Below, one piece after another: positions 8,543 through 16,319 of a stretch of 33,819 nt of DNA. Source of the DNA: Streptomyces mesophilus (GTDB taxonomy: Bacteria; Actinomycetota; Actinomycetes; Streptomycetales; Streptomycetaceae); the NCBI RefSeq assembly GCF_011044995.1, contig NZ_JAAKZW010000069.1, positions 1-33,819 of the forward strand. Reading direction: 5' to 3'. The position numbers and the translations under genes were made by a program. The notes below the pieces were generated by a model, which was given only the letters and a program-made list of their open reading frames with translations, was not told the DNA's origin and did not search any database. Within the stretch, counting starts at the first letter, position 1. Each line of letters begins with the position of its first letter.

Positions 8543-9880
8543 ATGCAGGCAGATTCTGATTCGAAGAACTCGCTGGTCGGGGAGGAGTACGAGGTCGAGG
8601 TCGGCCCCGTCGCGCACGGCGGCCACTGCATCGCCCGTACGTCCGAGGGCCAGGTCCTCTTCGTCCGCCACACACTGCCCGGCGAGCGCGTGGTCGCGCG
8701 CGTGACGGAAGGCGAGGAGGGCGCCCGCTACCTGCGCGCCGACGCGGTGACGGTCCTCGAGCCCTCGAAGGACCGGATCGAGGCCCCCTGCCCGTTCTCC
8801 GGCCCCGGGCGCTGCGGCGGCTGCGACTGGCAGCACGCCAAGCCCGGCGCCCAGCGCCGCCTCAAGGGCGAGGTCATCGCCGAGCAGCTGCTGCACCTCG
8901 CGGGCCTCACGCCCGAGGAGGCCGGCTGGGACGGCACGGTGATGCCCGCCGAGGGCGACAAGCTCCCCGCGGGCGAGGTCCCCGCGTGGCGTACGCGCGT
9001 CCAGTACGCGGTCGACGCCTCCACCGGCAAGGCGGGTCTGCGCCGCCACCGCTCGCACGAGGTCGAGGTGATCGACCACTGCATGATCGCCGCCGAAGGT
9101 GTCACGGAACTCGGCATCGAGAAGCGCTCCTGGGACGGCATGGCCGCCATCGAGGCGATCGCGGCCACCGGCTCCCAGGACCGCCAGGTGATCCTCACCC
9201 CGCGCCCGGGGATGCGGCTGCCGATCGTCGAACTCGACAAGCCGGTCTCGGTCCAGCGCATCGGTGAGAAGGACGGCGCGGTCCACCGCGTCCACGGCCG
9301 CGCGTTCGTCCGCGAACGCGCCGACGACCGCACGTACCGCGTCGGCGACGGCGGCTTCTGGCAGGTGCACCCGCAGGCGGCCGACACCCTGATGCGCGCC
9401 GTGATGCAGGGCCTGCTCCCGCGCAAGGGCGACATGGCCCTCGACCTGTACTGCGGCGTCGGCCTCTTCGCGGGCGCCATCGCCGACCGCGTCGGCGACA
9501 AGGGTGCGGTCCTCGGCATCGAGTCCGGCAAGCGCGCGGTGGAGGACGCCCGCCACAACCTGGCCGGCTTCGACCGCGTCCGCATCGAGCACGGCAAGGT
9601 CGAGTCGGTCCTTCCCCGTACGGGAATCGACGAGGTCGACCTCATCGTCCTCGACCCCCCGCGCGCGGGCGCCGGCAAGCAGACGGTCCGCCACCTGTCA
9701 GGCCTCGGCGCCCGCCGCATCGCCTACGTGGCGTGCGACCCGGCGGCGCTGGCGCGGGACTTGGGGTACTTCCGGGACGGTGGGTACAAGGTGCGGATGC
9801 TGCGGGCGTTCGATCTGTTTCCGATGACGCATCATGTGGAGTGCGTGGCGATTCTGGAGCCTGCTGAGAAGGGTCGCTGA
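8543..9880 (+). CDS. TrmA/RlmD-type class I SAM-dependent RNA m5U methyltransferase with TRAM domain
   Basis: A predicted 5-methyluridine methyltransferase for rRNA or tRNA, 445 residues. A TRAM RNA-binding domain occupies about residues 12-75. Four cysteines that would hold a [4Fe-4S] cluster are present: C83, C91 and C94 (CPFSGPGRCGGC) and C180 (VIDHC). The methyltransferase domain has the SAM motif LDLYCGVGLFAG (about 300-311), VLDPPRAGAG (about 369-378) and the catalytic cysteine C398 in YVACDPAALARD. The ATG at 8543 follows a CTGGAG ribosome site; an upstream TTG at 8498 has none. Which RNA position it modifies (the RlmC, RlmD or TrmA site) cannot be told from sequence. The 3' end overlaps the convergent DUF305 gene by 49 bp. 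Confidence 0.92.
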   Translation: MQADSDSKNSLVGEEYEVEVGPVAHGGHCIARTSEGQVLFVRHTLPGERVVARVTEGEEGARYLRADAVTVLEPSKDRIEAPCPFSGPGRCGGCDWQHAKPGAQRRLKGEVIAEQLLHLAGLTPEEAGWDGTVMPAEGDKLPAGEVPAWRTRVQYAVDASTGKAGLRRHRSHEVEVIDHCMIAAEGVTELGIEKRSWDGMAAIEAIAATGSQDRQVILTPRPGMRLPIVELDKPVSVQRIGEKDGAVHRVHGRAFVRERADDRTYRVGDGGFWQVHPQAADTLMRAVMQGLLPRKGDMALDLYCGVGLFAGAIADRVGDKGAVLGIESGKRAVEDARHNLAGFDRVRIEHGKVESVLPRTGIDEVDLIVLDPPRAGAGKQTVRHLSGLGARRIAYVACDPAALARDLGYFRDGGYKVRMLRAFDLFPMTHHVECVAILEPAEKGR

Positions 9881-10518
9881 CCCGCAGGTTCTTCGTTACG
9901 GGTCGGGCTTGGGTCGGCGCTTTCGGGTTGAACCAGCTTGTTCAGCCGGGAGAGCTGTTCGCCTGTGCTCTTTGCGATGGCCGCGGCCAGGTCCTTGGCC
10001 TGGTCGGCCTGGCCCTGGTTCTGTTCGCCGGTGCAGAGCAACCGGGACTGGGTGAAATGGGCGTGCAGCGCGTCGGTGAGGATCCGGTCGAACGGCCGGC
10101 CCTTGGCGGCGGCCGCTTCGTCGAGGGTGTCGAGGCCGACCATGCCCGGCATGTCGTGCCCCTCGTGGGGGCGCGTGTCGGGCACACCTGACAGCTTCAG
10201 CGCGTCGCGCAGACGGCGCAGGTCCGTGCGCAGTGCCGAGCCGGTCCTCGCCGCCAGCGTGGCCACGGCCGGGTCCGCCGAGCGGGAGGGGGCCAGGTCG
10301 GTCAACTGTCGAGCGCGCTCGGCCATGGGAATCATCAACAGGATCCAGGCGGTGTCGGTCGAGTTGAAGGCCGATGCCCGCGAAGTGGCGGCTCCCGGTG
10401 GTGTGTTGCCGGTTGTCGGCTGCGCGGTGCAGCCGACAACCAGCAAGCCGACAACCAGCAACGCCACAGCTGCGGCGCACATCGACCACAGGGTCAGAAG
10501 GTGCCGGCGGAGTTGCAC
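9832..10518 (-). CDS. DUF305 family lipoprotein
   Basis: An exported lipoprotein of 228 residues. The N-terminus has two arginines (MQLRRHLL), a hydrophobic stretch and a lipobox LVVGC with the lipidated cysteine at residue 30. The mature part is helical and carries DUF305 landmarks: WILLMIPMAERARQL near the start and a histidine/methionine-rich HEGHDMPGM at about residues 117-125. DUF305 proteins are often found with copper or other metal genes, so metal binding is an inference from those residues. The GTG start overlaps the DUF1996 gene end by 25 bp; ATG at 10482 is an alternative but would lose the positive n-region. The last 16 codons are antisense to the methyltransferase 3' end, so the tail may be a run-on after loss of an earlier stop. 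Confidence 0.85.
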   Translation of the reverse strand: MQLRRHLLTLWSMCAAAVALLVVGLLVVGCTAQPTTGNTPPGAATSRASAFNSTDTAWILLMIPMAERARQLTDLAPSRSADPAVATLAARTGSALRTDLRRLRDALKLSGVPDTRPHEGHDMPGMVGLDTLDEAAAAKGRPFDRILTDALHAHFTQSRLLCTGEQNQGQADQAKDLAAAIAKSTGEQLSRLNKLVQPESADPSPTRNEEPAGQRPFSAGSRIATHST

Positions 10519-11864
10519 TTGGCCTTCTGGGTGATGCAGTCCTTCACACGGTGTCCGAGAGCGGCGTTGTCCCAGGCGTTGAAGAAGTCACCGTGGATGG
10601 ATGACGCCATGCCCGAGGCCAGCCTGAAGCCCGCGCTGCTGCCGCTGGTCGGATAGCTGACGACGAAGGAGAGGTTGGGGATGGCGACGGGGTAGGCGCC
10701 GCTGCACTTGCCGTCGTAGGTGAACGCCACGTGTGACTTGTGGTCGGGGCTGTCGAGGTTCTTGCCGTCCCAGCAGTCGGGGAAGACCAGTTGGTGGGTG
10801 AGGTGGGCCTTCGGGGCGCAGACCGGCCAGTTGCCGTCGGCGCTGCGGCCGATCTCCCCGCCCTCGCCGGAGCACCAGTACTGGCCGGTCGATCCCGCCG
10901 GGGTGGGCGTCTGCGCCTTGGCGTCACCTGCGATCATGCGGAACCCTTCCGGGAAGGGCACGGTCGCCGAAGGGTCGGGGAGCCGGGAACCGTAATAGAC
11001 GATCATGCCCTCGGCTTCGACGGCCCTGTCGCCCTCGTAGAGGGTGGGTATCCAGTACGCCGAGAGGTCGTCGGCGGGGGTGCAACTGGTCGGCCTGTTG
11101 GCCAGCAGCGACTGGGTCGTGGAGAACGCGTCGGTGCTCTTGTTGCCGAAGAAGCTGTGCATGTGGGACCCACCGGGAAGGCCCGGCAGGACGATGGGGT
11201 CGTCCGGCTTGGAGTGGCTGTAGGTGCAGGTGGCGTTGAACTCCGGAACCCGGACCACATCACCGGGCACCGCGGCGGGTGTCATCGCACGGAACTGTGC
11301 CAGCTGGGCGTCCCACTTCGCCTGGTCCACGGGGACCCAGCCGGGTGCGGCGGCGCCACCCTCGCCGACGAACGAGAACCAGTTGATGTTGACGAAGTCA
11401 CCGGACCCCGTGCCGCGCAGTACGGCGAACACCGTCTGCGCACCGGTGGGGTGGTCGGCCACCTCGGTCTTCTGGGTCGCCCAGTTCTGCCAACCGCCGG
11501 TCGGGGAGACCGAGATGACCGCGAGCAGCGGTCCGGAGAGGCCCCCGGTACGCAGCTCGACCGTGCCCGAGCCGACGGCGGAGGCGATCCGGGCCGACAC
11601 CGTCAGCCGCCCGGCCGTACCGAGGTCGACGTTGTCGAAGCGCATCCAGTCGCCGTCGGCGAGGAACGCGGCGTTCTGCCCGCCTCCCATGTCGGAGGTC
11701 GTCTCCAGCGCGACGCCCGACTGGGCCGCGTAGGACTCGGCCTGGACGGTGACCGTCGCGGCCTGCGCCTGCTGGGTCGAGGCGGTCAGACTCAGGGCGG
11801 CTGCGAGCACCACCACCAGGGCATTCACCAAGAGTGTGTACAGAGGGACGCGATATCTGGGCAT
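10494..11864 (-). CDS. Secreted CBM6-like / DUF1996 protein
   Basis: A 456-residue secreted protein. A signal peptide runs to about residue 35 (AAALSLTASTQQAQA, then ATVTVQ). A carbohydrate-binding module of the CBM6/36 type follows (about 36-165: VQAESYAAQSGV, GDWMRFDNVDLG, LRGTGSGDFVNINWFSF). The main part (about 195-440) is DUF1996, with its hallmark GGSHMHSFFGN and further conserved His and Cys segments: PKAHLTHQLVFPDCWDGKN, SPDHKSHVAF and SSIHGDFFNAWD. The histidine set looks like a metal site, and the activity is unknown. The ribosome site GAGGAAG precedes the ATG. It lies 64 bp downstream of the GH16 gene and overlaps the DUF305 gene, so the three appear to be one transcript acting outside the cell on a polysaccharide. 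Confidence 0.9.
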   Translation of the reverse strand: MPRYRVPLYTLLVNALVVVLAAALSLTASTQQAQAATVTVQAESYAAQSGVALETTSDMGGGQNAAFLADGDWMRFDNVDLGTAGRLTVSARIASAVGSGTVELRTGGLSGPLLAVISVSPTGGWQNWATQKTEVADHPTGAQTVFAVLRGTGSGDFVNINWFSFVGEGGAAAPGWVPVDQAKWDAQLAQFRAMTPAAVPGDVVRVPEFNATCTYSHSKPDDPIVLPGLPGGSHMHSFFGNKSTDAFSTTQSLLANRPTSCTPADDLSAYWIPTLYEGDRAVEAEGMIVYYGSRLPDPSATVPFPEGFRMIAGDAKAQTPTPAGSTGQYWCSGEGGEIGRSADGNWPVCAPKAHLTHQLVFPDCWDGKNLDSPDHKSHVAFTYDGKCSGAYPVAIPNLSFVVSYPTSGSSAGFRLASGMASSIHGDFFNAWDNAALGHRVKDCITQKAKCNSAGTF

Positions 11865-11928
11865 CTCACTTCCTCACGAACATGGGGGAGGGACGGAGCG
11901 AAGGGGGCCTGGCCTGGGGAATCGACGG

Positions 11929-13647
11929 CTACTGATAGACCCGTACGTAATCGACGAGCATCTTGGACGGGAAGGGTGTGCTGGCGTCCGTCGGGCCCGG
12001 CCAGTCACCGCCGACCGCGAGGTTGAGGATCATGTAGTGGGGGTGGTCGAAGATCCACGGCCCGCGTGTCTGCTCCACCTGGTCCTTGTCGAGGGTGAAG
12101 ACGGTCCGGCCGTCCAGGCTGTAGGTGATGCCCTTGCTGTTCCAGTCGGCGGCCCAGGTGTGGAAGTCGTCGGAGAAGTCGGCGTTCCCGGGCAGGGTGT
12201 ACGGCGAGCCGATGCCGCCGGCGCCGTTGTAGGCGGGTGCGTGGACGGTCGAGTACGCGGTCTTCACGTCCTTGCCGAGGACCTCCACGATGTCGATCTC
12301 GCCGTTGTACGGCCACGGCCGGCCCGTCAGGAAGTCGGCGCCCATCATCCAGAACGCGGGCCAAAGACCGTTGCCCTTGGGCACCTTGATGCGTGCTTCG
12401 ACGCGCCCGTAGGTGAACTGGAACGTCGCGCCGGTGTTCATCCGCGCCGAGGTGTACTGGCAGGTGGTGCTGCCGCTCAACGGATCAGGCGGGCACGACG
12501 ATCCGGCGGTGGCCTCCTTGCGGGCCTCCATCACCAGGTGTCCCGACCCGTCCAGTGAGGCGTTGCGGTGGTCGGTGTAGTACTCCAGCTCGTTGTTCGG
12601 CCCGGTGCCCGGGTCGGCACGCCACTTCGAGGCATCGGGCTTGCCGCCGGCCGCGCCGTCGAACTCGTCGCTCCACACCAGCCGCGGCGGGTTCGCGGGG
12701 TCGCTCGGCAGGGGCGGGGGCGTGATCGGGTCCCCACCGGTGCCGTACACCTGGAACTCCCACAGCGAGTAGCCGTAGGGGGTGGCGCGCTCCGTGCCGT
12801 ACATGCGCACATAGCGGCCGGAGCCGGAGACGGCCAGCGTCTGCTTGAAGCCCGTGCCGGACGTCGTCGAGTAGATCGGCGTCCAGTCGGTGCCGTTCGG
12901 CGAGACCTGGATCTGGAAGGACTTGGCGTAGGCGGGATCCCACTGCAGGACGACCTTGTCGATCTGCGCCGTCGCGCCGAGGTCGACGGAGATCCACCCG
13001 GGATCGGTCCATCCGGTGGTGGAGCTGGTCGCCCAGCGGGAGGCCGGGTCCCGGTCGAACGCCCTGGCCGGCGTGCACTCCCAGCAGTTCCCGTCGCTCT
13101 GGGAAGAGGAGGCCGCGCCCGGTCGGCCGTAGGAGAGCAGCCCGCCGGGGTCGCCGCCGGAACCGCCGGTGGTGCCGTACACCTGGAACTCCCACAGCGA
13201 GTAGCCGTAGGCGGTGGCACGTTGTGTGCCGTACATACGCACATAGCGGCCGGTGCCGGAGACGGTCAGGTTCTGGGAGCCGCCCGTGCCCGTGGCCGTC
13301 TGGTGGATGGTGGTCCAGCTCTGCGCGTCGCTGGACACCTCGATTCTGTACGCCTTGCCGTACGCGGCTTCCCAGTTGAGGGCGACCCGGGTGATGTCGG
13401 CACTCGCCCCGAGGTCGATCTGGATCCACTGCGGATCGGCGAAGGCGCTGGACCACCGGGTCCCGGGGTCTCCGTCGACGGCGCTCCGGGCGTTGAAGTC
13501 CCCTTCGGTACTCGAGGCGGTGGCGGTCTTTCCCTGCGAGAGCAGGACTTCCGCGGCCTGTGCGGAAGGTGCGGGGAGAGCGATGAAAGTGAGTAATGAG
13601 GCCGCGAGTGTCAGAAACAAGGCCAAGCGACGCAGTAGCGCTTGCAT
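11929..13647 (-). CDS. Secreted GH16 family beta-glucanase with two discoidin (CBM32-type) domains
   Basis: A predicted endo-beta-1,3(4)-glucanase or laminarinase, 572 residues. A signal peptide ends near residue 32 (ALPAPSAQA). Two F5/8 type C (discoidin/CBM32) domains follow (about 33-158 and 165-305), each ending in a near-identical GRYVRMYGTxRATxYGYSLW. After a proline-rich linker comes the GH16 catalytic domain (about 318-572), starting RLVWSDEFDG. The catalytic motif EIDIVE places nucleophile E450, helper D452 and acid/base E455. WPAFWMMG and WAADWNSKGITYSLDG are further GH16 blocks. The start has a GAGGAG ribosome site 7 nt upstream. The DNA for the two discoidin C-terminal halves (12739-12837 and 13171-13269) is highly similar, pointing to domain duplication. 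Likely repressed by the divergent LacI protein through the operator at 13678. Confidence 0.94.
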   Translation of the reverse strand: MQALLRRLALFLTLAASLLTFIALPAPSAQAAEVLLSQGKTATASSTEGDFNARSAVDGDPGTRWSSAFADPQWIQIDLGASADITRVALNWEAAYGKAYRIEVSSDAQSWTTIHQTATGTGGSQNLTVSGTGRYVRMYGTQRATAYGYSLWEFQVYGTTGGSGGDPGGLLSYGRPGAASSSQSDGNCWECTPARAFDRDPASRWATSSTTGWTDPGWISVDLGATAQIDKVVLQWDPAYAKSFQIQVSPNGTDWTPIYSTTSGTGFKQTLAVSGSGRYVRMYGTERATPYGYSLWEFQVYGTGGDPITPPPLPSDPANPPRLVWSDEFDGAAGGKPDASKWRADPGTGPNNELEYYTDHRNASLDGSGHLVMEARKEATAGSSCPPDPLSGSTTCQYTSARMNTGATFQFTYGRVEARIKVPKGNGLWPAFWMMGADFLTGRPWPYNGEIDIVEVLGKDVKTAYSTVHAPAYNGAGGIGSPYTLPGNADFSDDFHTWAADWNSKGITYSLDGRTVFTLDKDQVEQTRGPWIFDHPHYMILNLAVGGDWPGPTDASTPFPSKMLVDYVRVYQ

Positions 13648-13677
13648 GGGCGACTCCTCGGGGTGGGAGAGATGTGG

Positions 13678-13689
13678 GGGAGCGCTCCC
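13678..13689. promoter_or_regulatory. LacI-family operator (perfect 12-bp palindrome)
   Basis: GGGAGCGCTCCC is a perfect dyad and identical to the core of the known Streptomyces CebR operator (TGGGAGCGCTCCCA). It lies 31 bp upstream of the GH16 start codon and just downstream of the predicted -10, where a bound repressor would block transcription. The divergent LacI gene at 13977 is the natural candidate regulator, though CebR itself could also bind. Confidence 0.8.
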
Positions 13690-13697
13690 TGGAGGGG

Positions 13698-13726
13698 AGA
13701 ATGGTGGAGCGCGCGAAGGCTGTCAA
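13698..13726 (-). promoter_or_regulatory. Predicted promoter of the GH16 operon
   Basis: On the minus strand, TTGACA (13721-13726) and CATTCT (13698-13703) are separated by 17 bp, a good housekeeping-type promoter. The transcription start would be near 13691, directly beside the LacI operator. A second inverted repeat (GCTGTT at 13729-13734, AACAGC at 13747-13752) lies just upstream. The rest of the 329-bp gap 13648-13976 shows no gene. Confidence 0.65.
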
Positions 13727-13976
13727 GGGCTGTTTCACCTAGGGGGAACAGCGTTGTAACGTCCACGACTTGCTGGGGGAACGGTCTCTCACCACGTCCG
13801 TGGCGCGCTGTCGGCCCGAGGGTGGCGCAGGGGGCGCAGGGTGCTTGGTCATGCTCATGACGCTCCGGCCTGCGGATACTCTGCTGGCAACGTCACGACG
13901 CCGATCCGGAGGTCGCCCCGATGAGAAAACCCGCCCCGCGCACGTACCCGGGCGGCGGCACAGGGGACGGGCGGGT

Positions 13977-14969
13977 ATGAAACGCCCCACTCTGGAAGTG
14001 GTCGCCGCCCGGGCGGGCGTGTCCAAATCCAGCGTCTCCCGCGTCATCAACGGCGAGACGACGGTCGCCCCGGAGATCCGGGACGTCGTCATGCGCGCCG
14101 TGCACGAACTGGGTTACGTGCCCAACGGGGCGGCCCGCAACCTCGTCACCCGACGCACGGACACCCTCGCCGTGGTGGTCTCCGATCCGCCGCAAGGAGT
14201 CGTCTCCGACGACCCCCTCTTCTCCGCCGTGGTGCGCGCCATCAGCAGGGAGCTCGAGAAGGCGGGCAAACGGCTCGTGCTCATGCTGGCGGAATCGGAC
14301 CAGAGCCGGACCCGGGTGGTGGAGTACATCGCCGGCGGGCATGTGGACGGTGTGCTCCTGGTCGCCCTGCACGGTACGGATTCACTGCCGGCCGCGCTCG
14401 CCCGGCAGAGCCTGCCCGTCGTGTCCTTCAACCGCACTTCCGCACCCGACGTCCCGTACGTGGCGTTGGACAACGCCGGCGGAGCGGCACTGGCCGTACG
14501 TCATCTTCTGGAGCGCGGGCGGCGCCGGATCGCCGCCATCACCGGGCCGCTCGAACTCTACGAGGCGCGTGAGCGCCTCGACGGCTACCGGCAGACGCTG
14601 CGGGACACCGGCCGGCGCTCGATCGTGGCACTGGGCGACTTCACGAGAGTCTCCGGCGCCGAAGCCATGCGCCAGCTCCTGGAGGACGACCCCGGTCTCG
14701 ACGCGGTGTTCGCGTCGAACGACCTGATGGCGATCGGAGCCCTGCGCACCCTCCAGAAGGCGGGCCGCCGTGTCCCCGAGGACGTGGCGGTCATCGGCTT
14801 CGACGACATCGAGGCCGCGTCCTACACCAGCCCTGCGCTCAGTTCGGTACGCAGCCCGATGGCGGACCAGGCGACAGCGGCCGTCCACCTGCTCCTCAGC
14901 CTGATAGACGGCGGCCCCACGGACCCGGTGATCATGCCGAACGAACTCGTGGTGCGGGAATCCACCTGA
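13977..14969 (+). CDS. LacI family transcriptional regulator
   Basis: A DNA-binding repressor of 330 residues. The N-terminal helix-turn-helix (residues about 3-26, PTLEVVAARAGVSKSSVSRV) and hinge helix (YVPNGAARNLVTRRT) are typical. The periplasmic-binding-like effector domain (about 60-330) has LAVVVSDPP, HVDGVLLVALHGTDSLP, RRRIAAITGPLELYEARERLDGYRQ, DAVFASNDLMAIGALRTLQKAGRRVPEDVAVIGFDD and SSVRSPMADQATAAVHLL. The ATG at 13977 begins right at the HTH; an upstream in-frame ATG at 13770 adds 69 residues of arginine-rich sequence and is rejected. Divergent from the GH16 operon, which it probably represses until an oligosaccharide inducer binds. Confidence 0.93.
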   Translation: MKRPTLEVVAARAGVSKSSVSRVINGETTVAPEIRDVVMRAVHELGYVPNGAARNLVTRRTDTLAVVVSDPPQGVVSDDPLFSAVVRAISRELEKAGKRLVLMLAESDQSRTRVVEYIAGGHVDGVLLVALHGTDSLPAALARQSLPVVSFNRTSAPDVPYVALDNAGGAALAVRHLLERGRRRIAAITGPLELYEARERLDGYRQTLRDTGRRSIVALGDFTRVSGAEAMRQLLEDDPGLDAVFASNDLMAIGALRTLQKAGRRVPEDVAVIGFDDIEAASYTSPALSSVRSPMADQATAAVHLLLSLIDGGPTDPVIMPNELVVREST

Positions 14970-15379
14970 GGCTCGCAGTTGGGGCCGGTCGACGGGCCGC
15001 TGTGCTCGCGTACCTCGACCGGTCCGTTCGCGTCGTACTCTTTCCGGTGCGGTCGGCAGCCCAGCCGAAGTGGCGGTCGGCCTGCGGGTTGAGGTGTCGG
15101 ACACGTTTGGCACCTTCTCGACGGTGCCCACTTAGCCGCCCGGTACCCGCCGAATCACCCGGCAGCCGCGCGGGCGAACTCCCCGCCGGCCCAGGCCATC
15201 ACGGTCTCCGTCAAGACCCTCGGGGCGCTCGCGTTGGTGGGTGCTGAGGCGGGGCTTTCACACTGCGGATCACGGGCGGCGGGCCGAGGGAGTGGGGTAG
15301 GGGAACGGCAACACAAGGGCGTCGGCGATTGAGGAAACGTACGCGTCGGTAGTGACTGGGCTGGAGCGGCGTCGCGACG
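14970..15379. other. Region without a recognisable gene, 5' edge of the accessory island
   Basis: About 410 bp between the LacI gene and the restriction-endonuclease relic. Short open frames exist on both strands. One minus-strand frame ending at 15155 reads SAPRVLTETVMAWAGGEFAR before its stop and might be a decayed C-terminus, but I cannot assign it. No tRNA or attachment-like repeat was seen. Confidence 0.4.
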
Positions 15380-15770
15380 CTGGTCGCGCTGGTGCGGCTG
15401 GCAGTGAACCGGGCTGGCCGGGACGGCTGCACGGAGGTTGTCGTCAGCGGCAAGAGCGGTGACCTGGGTGCCGGCGCAATCCGCTACTTCCCCGACGGCC
15501 GCAAACTGGTTGTTCAGTGTAAGAAGTACGCGCCCGAGCGCAGCCGGTCCTCCCAGGACATGCAGAAGTTCGTAGGCGCCGCCCCGGCTTGAGCACGGAG
15601 CGGACGTAGCCATCTTCGTCACCACTTGCCGAAAGCCGCGCATGGGCTGGCCCGGCGCCAGAGCATCGTTGCCCTGCACCGGGACTTGCTGGGTTACTGG
15701 GTCAAGGGAGCCCACCTGGAGACATTGGTTCCGCTCGGTGGGCGCGGCGACGGCAGGGTGCAGCGTTGCC
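15380..15770 (+). pseudogene. Mrr-like restriction endonuclease relic (frameshifted)
   Basis: Three pieces in alternating frames together spell part of an Mrr_cat-type nuclease. Piece one (to 15592) reads DGCTEVVVSGKSGDLGAGAI then PDGRKLVVQCKKY, with the D and Q-x-K active-site elements, and SSQDMQKFVGAA. Piece two (from about 15588, another frame) reads EHGADVAIFVTT. Piece three (from about 15630, back in the first frame) reads QSIVALHRDLLGYWVKGAHLE and LVPLGGRGDGR. Two frameshifts of opposite sign and the missing N-terminal half show it is broken. The family normally cuts modified or foreign DNA. Its place just before the caspase-helicase cassette suggests an older defence locus. Confidence 0.75.
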
Positions 15771-15917
15771 GGCTTGAAGTTCATGGGGCGTTGGACGCGG
15801 ACTGTTTCGCGCCAAGGACCAGCAGGGTTTCGGAAACATGGAGCGCCGGCCCCGGTAGCTCTCGGTAGCTTTGAAGTTTCGTGTGCGCACTGCACATCGG
15901 GACTCCAGGGGGAGTGA

Positions 15918-16319
15918 GTGGGCACCAGCCATGCCGGAGCGAGCGGATATCGCGTCTCCATTCATGATGAGGATCCGCTGCGTGCTCGCCGTGAGGCTCG
16001 CGAGCTGCTCGCCGCCCTCGCCGAAGCGGATCCGCAGGCGGCCCTGGATGTCTCCGGCCAGGCGCCGGTCAGCGATACCGACAAGGGCGGGCCCCTCACA
16101 GACTTGATCGGCTTGATCTTCAGCGGCGGCTCCATGGCCGCTGCGGCCATCCAGGTCTGGTTGGCCCGAGTGCCGCAGCGGACGGTCGTCGTTACCAGGC
16201 CGGACGGGGCCAGGTTGCGTATCACCGGCAAGGAAGCCCGTAACGAAGAGGAGCGGATCGAGCGGTTCCTCAACGGCTCTCCGGCGGACAGCGACGAAGA
16301 TGGAACGGTCGCGGAGTGA
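15918..16319 (+). CDS. EACC1-type (effector-associated constant component 1) small protein
   Basis: A 133-residue protein. The first 45 residues contain an acidic/charged helix (DPLRARREARELLAALAEAD). The middle has a hydrophobic, glycine-rich helix LTDLIGLIFSGGSMAAAAIQ (about 60-79), then the strand pair RTVVVTRPDGARLRITGK, and a charged tail RNEEERIERFLNG. This helix plus VVVTRPDGxxLxITG arrangement matches EACC1, described as a constant partner of variable effectors (including caspase-like proteases) in NTP-dependent conflict systems of multicellular bacteria. The GTG at 15918 has a strong ribosome site (AGGGGGAG). Its stop overlaps the next gene's GTG by 4 bp, so the two are translationally coupled. 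Its molecular role is not established. Confidence 0.75.
   Translation: MGTSHAGASGYRVSIHDEDPLRARREARELLAALAEADPQAALDVSGQAPVSDTDKGGPLTDLIGLIFSGGSMAAAAIQVWLARVPQRTVVVTRPDGARLRITGKEARNEEERIERFLNGSPADSDEDGTVAE

Noticed and set aside
12485..13738. Alternative minus-strand frame within the GH16 gene
   Set aside because: Shadow of the GH16/discoidin frame and it runs through the operator and promoter.
13770..13976. N-terminal extension of the LacI gene
   Set aside because: Arginine/proline-rich, no conservation expected before the HTH, and the ATG at 13977 fits the family.
15155..15961. 268-codon minus-strand frame across the Mrr relic
   Set aside because: Overlaps the relic's recognisable nuclease motifs on the plus strand; only its last residues look protein-like and could not be assigned.
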